Assembly (NCBI RefSeq): GCF_044751345.1
Contig: NZ_JBIWXY010000002.1
Span: forward strand, 124,001 to 188,000
Reading direction: 5' to 3'
Source of the DNA: Methylobacillus methanolivorans
GTDB taxonomy: Bacteria; Pseudomonadota; Gammaproteobacteria; Burkholderiales; Methylophilaceae
DNA: 64,000 nucleotides
The notes beneath the pieces were generated by a model. It was not told where the DNA came from. It ran no database searches and was given only the letters and a program-made list of their open reading frames with translations. Below are positions 16,366-24,144 of the stretch, piece after piece (position 1 is the first letter of the stretch; every line of letters starts with the position of its first letter). The position numbers were made by a program, and so were the translations under genes.

Positions 16366-17165
16366 CGGCATATCACATGGCGGTGTTGCTGTTTGCCTTG
16401 GGTGGTTTTTTTGCCTTAGCTGTCAGTATGGAAAAGCATGGCAAGGAGTTAACCGGCCGGGAGTTGAGCGCAGGCCAGCGGCAGTGCTGCTATTGGCTGG
16501 GCTGGGGTCTCTTGGCCATTGCCTCGGCATTTGCCGTGGCCGGTTGGCATTGGAACATCGGCCCTGTCGTGATGGTGGGCTGGTTGAGTGCTATTGGCGT
16601 GTTGCTGGCTTTCTTGATGCCCTGGTGGCCATTACAGCCCAAACAGGCTGCGCGTAAGGAAAAATCGGTGCCGCAATTGCGCGATACGGTATTGCCAGTA
16701 CCAGTACGTGCATTATTGCTGCTGGCCTTGGTCGCCGTGCCTGCATGGCTGGGCTTCAATGCCTGGAAAATGTCGGAGCAAGCGGTGCTGCGTGACGATG
16801 CTATCCACGGCCAGATTGGCCCTTGGACATTTGTCATTGCCGAGGAAAGCCAGGAAGCACCGGAGAAATTTGCCTGGGATACCCCGGTGAAGGAGTTCCA
16901 CCTGCGCTTTTGTGAGGCCTGCGATAGTGAAATTCGTGCTGCTTACCTCAAGTTCCGCAAACCTCGCTCGCTGCGGGCTGCGGGGCTTGCGTTCCACGGG
17001 GCAAGGTGGACGCGCGAAGTGGCTATTTACATTCCTCCTGCTGCCCGGTTGGAAGACCAGATCTGGCTGACGGTGGAAAGCAAGTCTGGCGAGGTGTATC
17101 ACCAGGCCTTCGACATTGAGCGCTTGTCGCCAGCGACTGCGAAATTCATCCAGGAGAAGCAATAA
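16362..17165 (+). CDS. DUF3325-domain protein with an extra C-terminal periplasmic domain
   Basis: This is a 267-residue protein. The start at 16362 overlaps the preceding stop (ATGA); the longer frame from 16290 would run through the DUF3649 gene. Residues 1-90 have the DUF3325 pattern: MTAYHMAVLLFALGGFFALA, a charged MEKHGKEL turn, then two further helices. DUF3325 proteins usually end at about 110 residues. Here a fourth helix (about 112-128, VRALLLLALVAVPAWLGF) leads into a roughly 140-residue soluble domain with a cysteine pair in FCEACDSE. I do not recognise this domain. It probably lies in the periplasm and may handle metal or a redox partner. Confidence 0.7.
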   Translation: MTAYHMAVLLFALGGFFALAVSMEKHGKELTGRELSAGQRQCCYWLGWGLLAIASAFAVAGWHWNIGPVVMVGWLSAIGVLLAFLMPWWPLQPKQAARKEKSVPQLRDTVLPVPVRALLLLALVAVPAWLGFNAWKMSEQAVLRDDAIHGQIGPWTFVIAEESQEAPEKFAWDTPVKEFHLRFCEACDSEIRAAYLKFRKPRSLRAAGLAFHGARWTREVAIYIPPAARLEDQIWLTVESKSGEVYHQAFDIERLSPATAKFIQEKQ

Positions 17166-17166
17166 C

Positions 17167-17502
17167 ATGCCGACGATTGCAGCGAACATGATCCGTTCTG
17201 CCAGTATGCTGGCTTTATTGGCCAGTGCTTCAGCCTGGGGGCATGGCGTGCATATCCCACTTGGCAAGTGCTGGGTGGAGGCCAAGCAGATTGCCTGCGA
17301 AGGCGGAGAGTCTGATGGCCACCCATTATTGAACGCTGTGGTGGACGTGATCCGTTATGATGAAAGCCAGATTTTCTCCGGCAAGCTGGACGACCATTCC
17401 CGCATCCGTTTCCCTAAGCCCGCTGGCGAATTTTACATTCTCATTGATGCGGGCCCTGGGCAAGTGATAGAAATTGATTGGAAAGACATCAAGGGCATTT
17501 GA
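17167..17502 (+). CDS. Periplasmic NikL/CbiL-like beta-sandwich protein
   Basis: This 111-residue protein starts one base after the preceding stop. It has a signal peptide (1-25, ending SAWGHG), then a small beta-sandwich with DGHPLLNAVVDVI and a closing DAGPGQVIEIDW. The DAGPG-plus-acidic ending and the carboxypeptidase-regulatory-like fold resemble NikL/CbiL-type accessory proteins of nickel and cobalt transporters. A mature N-terminal Gly-His-Gly-Val-His could bind metal. In this iron-linked operon it may be a periplasmic metal-binding partner of the PepSY protein. The homology is judged by eye only. Confidence 0.6.
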   Translation: MPTIAANMIRSASMLALLASASAWGHGVHIPLGKCWVEAKQIACEGGESDGHPLLNAVVDVIRYDESQIFSGKLDDHSRIRFPKPAGEFYILIDAGPGQVIEIDWKDIKGI

Positions 17503-17591
17503 TCGCCGGCTGGGTTGAACCCTCATGGCAGGCTGTGTTCCAATGAAACAGCGCAATATTACCCTCGCATCGATATTGATCGGAGTATGAC

Positions 17592-17828
17592 ATGAGCCAG
17601 ACTTTTCACCGTTTCTCTGAGTTGTTTGCCCAGCTAGGCTTGCCATCCGACGATCAAGGCATCAGCCATTTTCTTACCACCCATGCTCCGCTCGCAGACG
17701 ATATTGCCCTGCCGGATGCGTCATTCTGGACACCTGCCCAGGCGACTTTTCTGCGCGAGGGCTTATTGCAGGATGCAGATTGGGCAGAAATGATTGATCA
17801 ATTGAACATCGCGTTGCGAGCGCACTGA
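17592..17828 (+). CDS. DUF2789 family protein
   Basis: This is a 78-residue cytoplasmic protein. The pattern FSELFAQLGLPSDDQGI...FWTPAQATFLREGLLQDADWAEMIDQLN matches the DUF2789 family along its whole length. No function is established for the family. It sits 89 bases after the NikL-like gene with GGAG before the ATG, and could be read through from that operon or expressed alone. Confidence 0.8.
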   Translation: MSQTFHRFSELFAQLGLPSDDQGISHFLTTHAPLADDIALPDASFWTPAQATFLREGLLQDADWAEMIDQLNIALRAH

Positions 17829-18263
17829 GTTCTAAATTCTGTTCAGAGTCCATCTTTTCTATTGCTCAGCTGAACGTCACTCCGTCTGGGCGCAATGCAT
17901 AGACCACTTTTCACCTCTACTGTGATCACACCACTCATGGGCACCTCTCTAAAGCAATTGACGTCATGTGAGCTGAGGCTGAAGCAAGGCGACCATTCAA
18001 TGCATTAACAGCGGTGTTTGTCCAAGGCGGGTAATGCATTGTGGCAGATTGCCTAGGCAAGCTCAGCGCCAATACTTCTTAGCTTTATGGCAGAGGATGT
18101 CGGTGACAACAGGGAATGGCATGGAGTGCGCCTGCTCAAAATAAATTGCATCAGTATTATTCGTGGTTTATTATGATAATAATTCTTATTTGCGATAATG
18201 ATGATGGTTGTCAGAGTGTGATGACAAGTCCAATACATATTCAATCTTGAGTGCAAAACGGAA
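17829..18263. other. 435-base gap with inverted repeat and Fur region
   Basis: No gene is evident here. A 10-base inverted repeat, CAATGCATTA (17998-18007) and TAATGCATTG (18032-18041), flanks 24 bases, and a 12-base palindrome TTGCCTAGGCAA lies at 18049-18060. The last 100 bases hold the Fur region of the fourth sigma gene. The remainder shows nothing recognisable; it could be a decayed gene. Confidence 0.5.
18175..18207 (+). promoter_or_regulatory. Fur-box region (two overlapping sites) before sigma gene 4
   Basis: GATAATAATTCTTATTTGC (18175-18193) is directly followed by GATAATGATGATGG (18194-18207). Together they give several overlapping GATAAT-type hexamers, the strongest Fur-like signal in the window, 57 bases before the sigma-factor ATG. 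Confidence 0.75.
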
Positions 18264-18758
18264 ATGACAATCTGTCATGTAGGACAGCTCTATAGCGCGT
18301 ATCGTGGCTGGTTGCATAACTGGCTGCGTGGGAAATTGGGTTGCAGTGAGCAGGCGGCGGATCTGGTACAGGAAACTTTCATCAGGGTGATGACTGCGCG
18401 GCCTAATATCGCCAGCCTGGAGCAGCCGCGTGCCTACTTATCTTCCATTGCCAAGAATCTGGCAATCGACTATTGGCGCAGAAAGGAGTTGGAGGAGGCG
18501 TATTTGGCTGCCCTGGCCTTGTTGCCCGAGCATGAAGCTCCTTCGCCTGAGCAATCCTTGCTTGTGATGGAGGCACTCGAGCGGGTAGATAAGGTGTTGC
18601 AATCCTTACCGTCAGTTACCCAGCAGGTATTTCTGCTTTCTCAGCTGGAGGGGCTTACTTACGCGACAATCGCAGCACAATTGAATTGTTCGGTGCCCAC
18701 CATCAAGCGTCATATGCACAAGGCCTTTATCGCCTGTATGCAAGTGGAGCCGCTGTAG
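18264..18758 (+). CDS. FecI-type ECF sigma factor, cassette 4 (hemophore locus)
   Basis: This 164-residue ECF sigma factor has region 2 at AADLVQETFIRVMT and the region 4 helix-turn-helix at LTYATIAAQLNCSVPTIKRH. HasI/HurI-type sigma factors of heme-uptake systems are the expected functional analogues because the downstream receptor is hemophore-like. The stop is 13 bases before the FecR-like start. The candidate target promoter between the FecR and receptor genes is weaker than in cassettes 2 and 3. Confidence 0.91.
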   Translation: MTICHVGQLYSAYRGWLHNWLRGKLGCSEQAADLVQETFIRVMTARPNIASLEQPRAYLSSIAKNLAIDYWRRKELEEAYLAALALLPEHEAPSPEQSLLVMEALERVDKVLQSLPSVTQQVFLLSQLEGLTYATIAAQLNCSVPTIKRHMHKAFIACMQVEPL

Positions 18759-18771
18759 GAGCTAAGCCATC

Positions 18772-19734
18772 ATGAAACCTGTCGATATTGATCCGGCTAT
18801 CCTTGAGCAAGCAGCGGATTGGCTGGTGCAAATGCATTCCGGGGAAACCTGTGTAGTTAACAATGCCGAAATAGAGCGGTGGCGAGCGCAAAGCGAGCAG
18901 CATGAAGTGGCATGGCAGCGGGCGCAGCAATTCATCGGTATCGTTCACAACCTACCGACGGAGTTGGGAAAGACTGCATTGCAACGCCCGGTTTCTCTTG
19001 CCCGCCGCCGGGCGATCAAGAAGCTTGCCGTATTGTTGGCGCTCAGCCCGGCAGCATGGCAGGCATGGAAGACGCAACCTTGGCTTGAATACACCAGCGA
19101 CTACCATGCGGCTACCGGTCAGCAGCAACATATCAGGCTGGTGGACGGCACCGTGCTGGTGCTCAACACGTCAACTAGTATTGACGTCATCTATGATCAG
19201 CATCAACGTCTGGTATGGCTGAAACAAGGCGAGCTGCATATCACTACCGCCGCTGATCCAAGCGGCATGGATCGTCCATTCAGGGTGCAGACCAGAGATG
19301 GTGTGGCGCGAGCGCTAGGTACCCGGTTCAGCGTCCGGCAACTGGATTACGGCAGCCATCTTGCCGTATTTGAAAGCGCTGTCGAAGTGACTCTCAAATC
19401 CATGCCGGATCGCAAGGCCATCATCCAGGCAGGCCAGCAAATGGACTTTGGCGAGATGGCGATGCAGCAGCCGAGGCCGGTCGCCCAAGCTCAGGAAGCA
19501 TGGACGCAAGGCATGCTGGTCGTTCATGCTCAGCCCCTTGCTGTCGTGATTGAGGAGCTGCGTCGCTATCATGTGGGTGTATTGCGCTGCCATCCAGACA
19601 TTTCTGCCCTACGTGTTTCTGGCACTTTTCCGGTTACAGAGGTTGGTCGTAGCCTAAACCTTCTGCAAAGCACCCTTCCTATCAGTATCACTAGGGTTTC
19701 GCCTTACTGGATCAGCCTAACTCCCGTGGTGTGA
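18772..19734 (+). CDS. FecR/HasS-type anti-sigma regulator, cassette 4
   Basis: This 320-residue regulator has an N-terminal DUF4880-like part (residues 9-58), a short hydrophobic segment (about 85-97) after ARRRAIKK, and a periplasmic FecR domain. The self-cleavage motif ARALGTRFSV is intact (Gly183-Thr184). By position it should link the state of the large heme/hemophore-type receptor to the sigma factor, as HasS does with HasI and HasR. Confidence 0.9.
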   Translation: MKPVDIDPAILEQAADWLVQMHSGETCVVNNAEIERWRAQSEQHEVAWQRAQQFIGIVHNLPTELGKTALQRPVSLARRRAIKKLAVLLALSPAAWQAWKTQPWLEYTSDYHAATGQQQHIRLVDGTVLVLNTSTSIDVIYDQHQRLVWLKQGELHITTAADPSGMDRPFRVQTRDGVARALGTRFSVRQLDYGSHLAVFESAVEVTLKSMPDRKAIIQAGQQMDFGEMAMQQPRPVAQAQEAWTQGMLVVHAQPLAVVIEELRRYHVGVLRCHPDISALRVSGTFPVTEVGRSLNLLQSTLPISITRVSPYWISLTPVV

Positions 19735-19854
19735 TGGCCATTCCATGCATGGAATGCTAGCGTCTTCCCGGCATCTTTTTATTTATGACGATCAATATTG
19801 AGAATATTGGCTGGGGATGGTTACGCCAAGGGGTTAATTTAGTATTTATATTTA

Positions 19855-19896
19855 GAAATAATTCTCATTGTGATCCATTTTGATTTCCAGTTCGTC
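19855..19896 (+). promoter_or_regulatory. Fur box and weak ECF-like promoter before the hemophore receptor gene
   Basis: GAAATAATTCTCATTGTGA (19855-19873) fits the Fur consensus well. Just downstream, TGATCC (19871-19876) and CGTC (19893-19896) are 16 bases apart, a degenerate version of the TGTCCC-N15-CGNC motif. The two would allow iron repression and sigma activation of the same gene. The Fur site is more convincing than the ECF promoter. Confidence 0.5.
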
Positions 19897-19948
19897 TTAT
19901 TGAAGTAAGCAAATTTTTTGCAACTGAACAGGAAACAAGGAAATTAAA

Positions 19949-22900
19949 ATGGGTAAATCGTCCAGCCGAGGCGATAGCAAGCCGCGCCAAGTAGTGCGGC
20001 ATCAATTGATTCATAGCACAATGGCTTTTGTGCTGGCTAGCATGGCTGTTGGCATGATTGTCACGCCCCCGGCCATCGCAATGGACTTGGCGGGGGAAAT
20101 CAGGCAATACAATATCCCGGCAGGATCGTTACATGATGTTCTGACCTCCTATAGTGTTAGCAACAAGATTGCCCTGTCCTTTGAGCCCTCGTTGGTTGCT
20201 GACAAGCAAAGTCCCGGCCTGCAAGGTAACTATTCGCCGCGACAGGGGCTGGAGCAAATACTTCGAAATAGCGGCCTGGGCTTGATGCCCAAGGGCGAGG
20301 ATGGGTATACCTTATACCGCCTTAGCCCCTCGGTGCCAGCCAGTGGTAATCTGGCCAACCCTGCCTCAGCTGTCCAGTTGCAAGAGGTTGAAGTCACTGC
20401 GTTGCGTCCTGATGAAGAGCAAAAGCGAGCGGTCTATCGGCAATCCGTGTCCACCATCTATATGGACGACACCAACTTTAATAAATTCAAGGGTAGCAAC
20501 GTCGCTGACATTTTTCGCGGGCAAGTGGGCGTCTATAGTGGCGATGCGCGCAACGGGGATGTGCTTGACCCCAATATCCGTGGTATACAAGGTCAGGGCC
20601 GCATTCCCTTGACCATAGACGGCACCGAGCAGGCCATCACTCGCAATAAAGGTTTTTATGTTGGTGCGAATAACGCCAACTATATCGACCCTAACTTGAT
20701 TGCTGGTGGCACGGTAGTCAAGGGGGCGGCGATTGACCGGAATGTGCAGACGTCCAGTGGCGGCGGTATCGCTCTGCGTACTATCAGTGCATCAGATATC
20801 CTCAAGCCTGGAGAGCGCTTTGGTGTGCGTCTACGCATGGATGGGGAAACCAATACTACTAGCCCGCGCTTCCCCGATACCGTGCCTGAAGGCCAGATTT
20901 ACCAAGTGAATAATGGGTTGGAAGTCACGCAAAAAGAGCAGGAGCTTACCCGCCTATACCCCACTAGCGTTGATCCACGCGACAATCCTACCATTTTCAA
21001 TTCTAAATCTGGTTCTGCCATGGCAGCCGTAGCCTGGCAGAACGAACATTTCAGTGCCCTGGCGGCTTATAGCTATCGCAAGCGTGGCAATTATTTCGCG
21101 GGGCGGCATGGTGCGGAAAAATATCAAAATGCCACGATGTACAGTGATAGCCTGCCGCAGACATATTCATCGAATGCTGCCGTAGCGGAATTCTATCGGC
21201 CAGGCAAGGAAGTCACTAATACCAGCAGTGAAGCGGAATCATTGCTGGCCAAGGGAGAGTGGCATATCAATGACGATATGCTGTTGGGCTTGGGTATACG
21301 GACTACCCAGATGCACACAGGGGGGATTTCTCCTGCGGCGATTAAAGGTATCACAACTGAACAAATGGTCGAGGGCCAAGTGTTTCAGTGGCCGGAGGGC
21401 GAGTCAAAACAAAAGGCATATAACCTGGATTACACCTGGAAGCCCGAGTCTAATCCGTGGGTGGATTTGCAGGCCAAGCTATGGAAAACCGAGACAGACT
21501 CCACGGATTTCACTGGGCGTGGCGTATTGAATGGGTTGGTTGAAATCATACGCTATCAAACATATGTTACAGCCCAGACCAATAAGCTGGATGTCCAGAA
21601 TGATCGTACTGGCTTCTCTTTGAGCAATAAATTCCAGTTGCACGATACTTTAAGCCTGTTAGTTGGAGGTAACTATCAGTATGAAACTCTCATGGCGAGT
21701 GGTCGTTGGAGTGGCAATGCCCGTGCGGGTCAACGCCATGAAAACGACATTTATTTCAATCTCAACTGGCAACCAACCAAATGGGTAGAAATTGATGCCG
21801 GAGCCAAACGTCGCGCATTCTCGATGAAAGACAAGGGCTGGCTGGAATATTTGGCGAAAAATGCAGATGCAGCTGCAAACAGGCAGCAGCCTCTCATTGC
21901 TATCCCGTTTCAGGTGTCTGTCAAAGCTGAACATCGTGCGCGCTTGAGACGTGCGTTAAATACAGCATGGAGCTTCTCTTCTTCTCAGAATGTAGAAGCT
22001 GAATATCTCAATGTTTATCTCAATCGTGTATTTAGAACTGGCAATTATTTAAATACTTATGTATTGCTGGATAGTGATGGAAAGCTCACTGGCGATGGCC
22101 TGTCTGATTTACAGCAAAAGCTTGATACTACTTTTGGTGCAGGCGTAATCACGCTGGATGATCTGGATCTATCTACCATGAAGGCATTGAGTGGCTCTAG
22201 CTTGAAGTTGCTCAATGCCCATCGTGCTGCGCCGAGCAGGGTCAAAGATGATGATTGGGTGCCTTCCTTTGGCTTGACATTCAAAGGCTTCAATTCCCGC
22301 CTTTATCTGCGCTATGCGCAGGATATCCGCATGCCGTCGATGGCAGAGGGCTCATATGGTGGTTATATCGCCTTGCTTTATAGCCGGGATTATTTCGGTT
22401 TCGATCCACTGCAGCCGGAAAAGTCGCGCAATATCGAACTGGGGCTGAGTCATGATTTCAGCCGCTTCTTCCGCCCAGGTACGGTGGCTGATGCCAAGCT
22501 TGTCTATTTTGACCAGAACACTAGAAACATTATTGATACCGTTGCGGTAGGAGGATTGTTTACCTCCGCTAATCTTGACCGGCAAATCATTCGTGGCGTG
22601 GAGTTCCAGAGCCGTCTTGATAATGGGCGCTTGTTTGCCGACTTTAGCGCTACGCGCAATCTCAAAAACAAGGTCTGCGACAAGAATGAAGCGACGATGT
22701 ACTCAAACTTTCCTGGGGAGATTCCCGAGTGCGTGAACTACGGATTTCCTCATGGGGGATTGCTCAATACCAAGCAGCCGGAATACTCCCTCAACTTACT
22801 GCTAGGCAGCCGGTTCTTTGATAACAAGCTGGAGCTTGGTAGTCGGGTGACGTATTTCACGACTTATGATCGCGAAGCCAAATATACCAAGTTGACCATG

Positions 22901-23098
22901 AATATGGTGGGTATGCCGGTGAATTGGGGCTCCACCACCGTGGTGGATGCTTATGCCAATTACCAGATCACCAAGAACACCCTGTTGGAATTCTCGGCAA
23001 TGAATCTAACGGACCGCTATTACGTCGATCCGCTAGCACGAAGCTGGATGCCAGCGCCGGGCCGTACACTACGTTTGGGATTGCGGATTGATATGTAA
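19949..23098 (+). CDS. Large TonB-dependent hemophore/heme-type receptor with STN domain
   Basis: This 1049-residue outer-membrane receptor is about 240 residues longer than the siderophore receptors in the window. A signal peptide covers about residues 1-44, and an STN domain spans about 52-124 (QYNIPAGSLHDVLTSYSVSN). A TonB box LQEVEVTAL sits near 144, and the plug includes GIQGQGRIPLTIDGTEQAI and the GGGIALRTISASDIL motif seen in HasR-like large receptors. The barrel ends RTLRLGLRIDM. Its position before a hemophilin-like secreted protein and a Slam exporter suggests it takes heme from that protein. STN and the adjacent sigma/FecR pair imply signalling as in HasR. The heme-ligand histidines could not be assigned by eye, so heme specificity rests on context. 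Confidence 0.88.
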   Translation: MGKSSSRGDSKPRQVVRHQLIHSTMAFVLASMAVGMIVTPPAIAMDLAGEIRQYNIPAGSLHDVLTSYSVSNKIALSFEPSLVADKQSPGLQGNYSPRQGLEQILRNSGLGLMPKGEDGYTLYRLSPSVPASGNLANPASAVQLQEVEVTALRPDEEQKRAVYRQSVSTIYMDDTNFNKFKGSNVADIFRGQVGVYSGDARNGDVLDPNIRGIQGQGRIPLTIDGTEQAITRNKGFYVGANNANYIDPNLIAGGTVVKGAAIDRNVQTSSGGGIALRTISASDILKPGERFGVRLRMDGETNTTSPRFPDTVPEGQIYQVNNGLEVTQKEQELTRLYPTSVDPRDNPTIFNSKSGSAMAAVAWQNEHFSALAAYSYRKRGNYFAGRHGAEKYQNATMYSDSLPQTYSSNAAVAEFYRPGKEVTNTSSEAESLLAKGEWHINDDMLLGLGIRTTQMHTGGISPAAIKGITTEQMVEGQVFQWPEGESKQKAYNLDYTWKPESNPWVDLQAKLWKTETDSTDFTGRGVLNGLVEIIRYQTYVTAQTNKLDVQNDRTGFSLSNKFQLHDTLSLLVGGNYQYETLMASGRWSGNARAGQRHENDIYFNLNWQPTKWVEIDAGAKRRAFSMKDKGWLEYLAKNADAAANRQQPLIAIPFQVSVKAEHRARLRRALNTAWSFSSSQNVEAEYLNVYLNRVFRTGNYLNTYVLLDSDGKLTGDGLSDLQQKLDTTFGAGVITLDDLDLSTMKALSGSSLKLLNAHRAAPSRVKDDDWVPSFGLTFKGFNSRLYLRYAQDIRMPSMAEGSYGGYIALLYSRDYFGFDPLQPEKSRNIELGLSHDFSRFFRPGTVADAKLVYFDQNTRNIIDTVAVGGLFTSANLDRQIIRGVEFQSRLDNGRLFADFSATRNLKNKVCDKNEATMYSNFPGEIPECVNYGFPHGGLLNTKQPEYSLNLLLGSRFFDNKLELGSRVTYFTTYDREAKYTKLTMNMVGMPVNWGSTTVVDAYANYQITKNTLLEFSAMNLTDRYYVDPLARSWMPAPGRTLRLGLRIDM

Positions 23099-23198
23099 TT
23101 GAGCTGGATGTGCTGGAGTATTGATTGGCACAACTGTATTGGCGATGACGGAGTTGGCTTTATGAGACGAAGTGATCGCCAATTTTTAATAACAATAA

Positions 23199-23223
23199 AT
23201 AATAATAAAAATCATTATTGATG
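23199..23223 (+). promoter_or_regulatory. Fur-box-like site before the hemophilin-like gene
   Basis: AATAATAAAAATCATTATTG lies about 75 bases before the ATG and matches both halves of the Fur palindrome (ATAAT...AATCATTAT). It indicates separate iron-controlled transcription of the secreted protein. Confidence 0.65.
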
Positions 23224-23293
23224 TTATTTGTAGTCAATATTAAGCCTGACTTGAAAAGGCATCTATCCATATAAAACTAGGAAAGGAAATACG

Positions 23294-24064
23294 ATGAAAA
23301 AGTTGTCTTTAGCTTCATTGGTTTTGTTGGCAGTTTACGGTACCAGCTTTGCTGCTGGTGAAAATGTGGTTGGGCTTTCAACAGATGATTCCTTGGTGAA
23401 TGTTGGGCCATCGGCATATACCGGCCCCACCCATGGTGCGGCAAATCAGCCGGGCGTCGGTGTACATACCGTTGGTGGAGGCACTCGCATCAATGCCCAG
23501 GTGCTGTATGACACATTGCGTACTTCGGTAGACGGCAATGGCATCGCTACCATTGGTGGTTCGGCCCATAGTGCTATGGGTGTGTGGGCGCTAGGTAGGG
23601 TGACTGGCAGCGACAGTAATCAGGTCTATTACGGTGTGTGGGCTGGCCCTGATGCCTCTACCCCTCCTACCACGGCTTATGTTGCCTATGTAGTCGGCGA
23701 CAACGTCACCCGTAGCCTAGATACAGTCAAGGGTAATTCCTACAGTTACACCACTAACGGTGTTGGTCAGGGTAATGAATTCTATACCGGTACTTTGACT
23801 GCCAATTTCAATGCTGCCGGCACAGGCGGTACCGTGACTGGAGGTATTGCCAGCGCAAGCAATACTATTACCCTGGATAGCGGTACCAACATCAGCATTA
23901 GCGGTGCTGGTGCTGTAGCAACGGCAGGTTTCTCAGGCTCTGCCAATACTGGAGCTTATGATGTCCGAGGCCTATTCTATGGTGCCAATGCAGAGGCGTT
24001 GGGTGGAGTGGCTGATCATTTGGCTGATCCAAGCAAGAGCGTTGGCTTTGCTGGCACCCGTTAA
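23294..24064 (+). CDS. Slam-dependent hemophilin-like secreted heme-binding protein
   Basis: This is a 256-residue secreted protein. Residues 1-21 are a Sec signal peptide (MKKLSLASLVLLAVYG..., cleavage near SFAA). There is no lipobox cysteine, so it should be released rather than lipid-anchored. The C-terminal half (about 140-256) is a glycine- and threonine-rich beta-barrel ending with the transferrin-binding-protein B signature VRGLFYGANAEALGG and a final VGFAGTR. Known Slam clients such as HphA combine a heme-binding handle with such a barrel. Candidate heme ligands are His47, His58 and His92 in the N-terminal part. It is followed by a terminator and then by its likely exporter. It is called hemophilin-like from barrel signature and context; heme binding is inferred. 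Confidence 0.8.
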   Translation: MKKLSLASLVLLAVYGTSFAAGENVVGLSTDDSLVNVGPSAYTGPTHGAANQPGVGVHTVGGGTRINAQVLYDTLRTSVDGNGIATIGGSAHSAMGVWALGRVTGSDSNQVYYGVWAGPDASTPPTTAYVAYVVGDNVTRSLDTVKGNSYSYTTNGVGQGNEFYTGTLTANFNAAGTGGTVTGGIASASNTITLDSGTNISISGAGAVATAGFSGSANTGAYDVRGLFYGANAEALGGVADHLADPSKSVGFAGTR

Positions 24065-24081
24065 TTGAGTTCTTAGCCATG

Positions 24082-24113
24082 AAAGTACAAGCCTGCGGGC
24101 TTGTACTTTTTTG
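24082..24113 (+). terminator. Rho-independent terminator between hemophilin-like and Slam genes
   Basis: AAAGTACAAGCC (24082-24093) and GGCTTGTACTTT (24098-24109) form a perfect 12-base stem with a 4-base loop, followed by a T run. It would reduce transcription into the Slam gene. Confidence 0.95.
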
Positions 24114-24144
24114 TTATGTATCTTGTAGCTGACCAGGTGGACTT

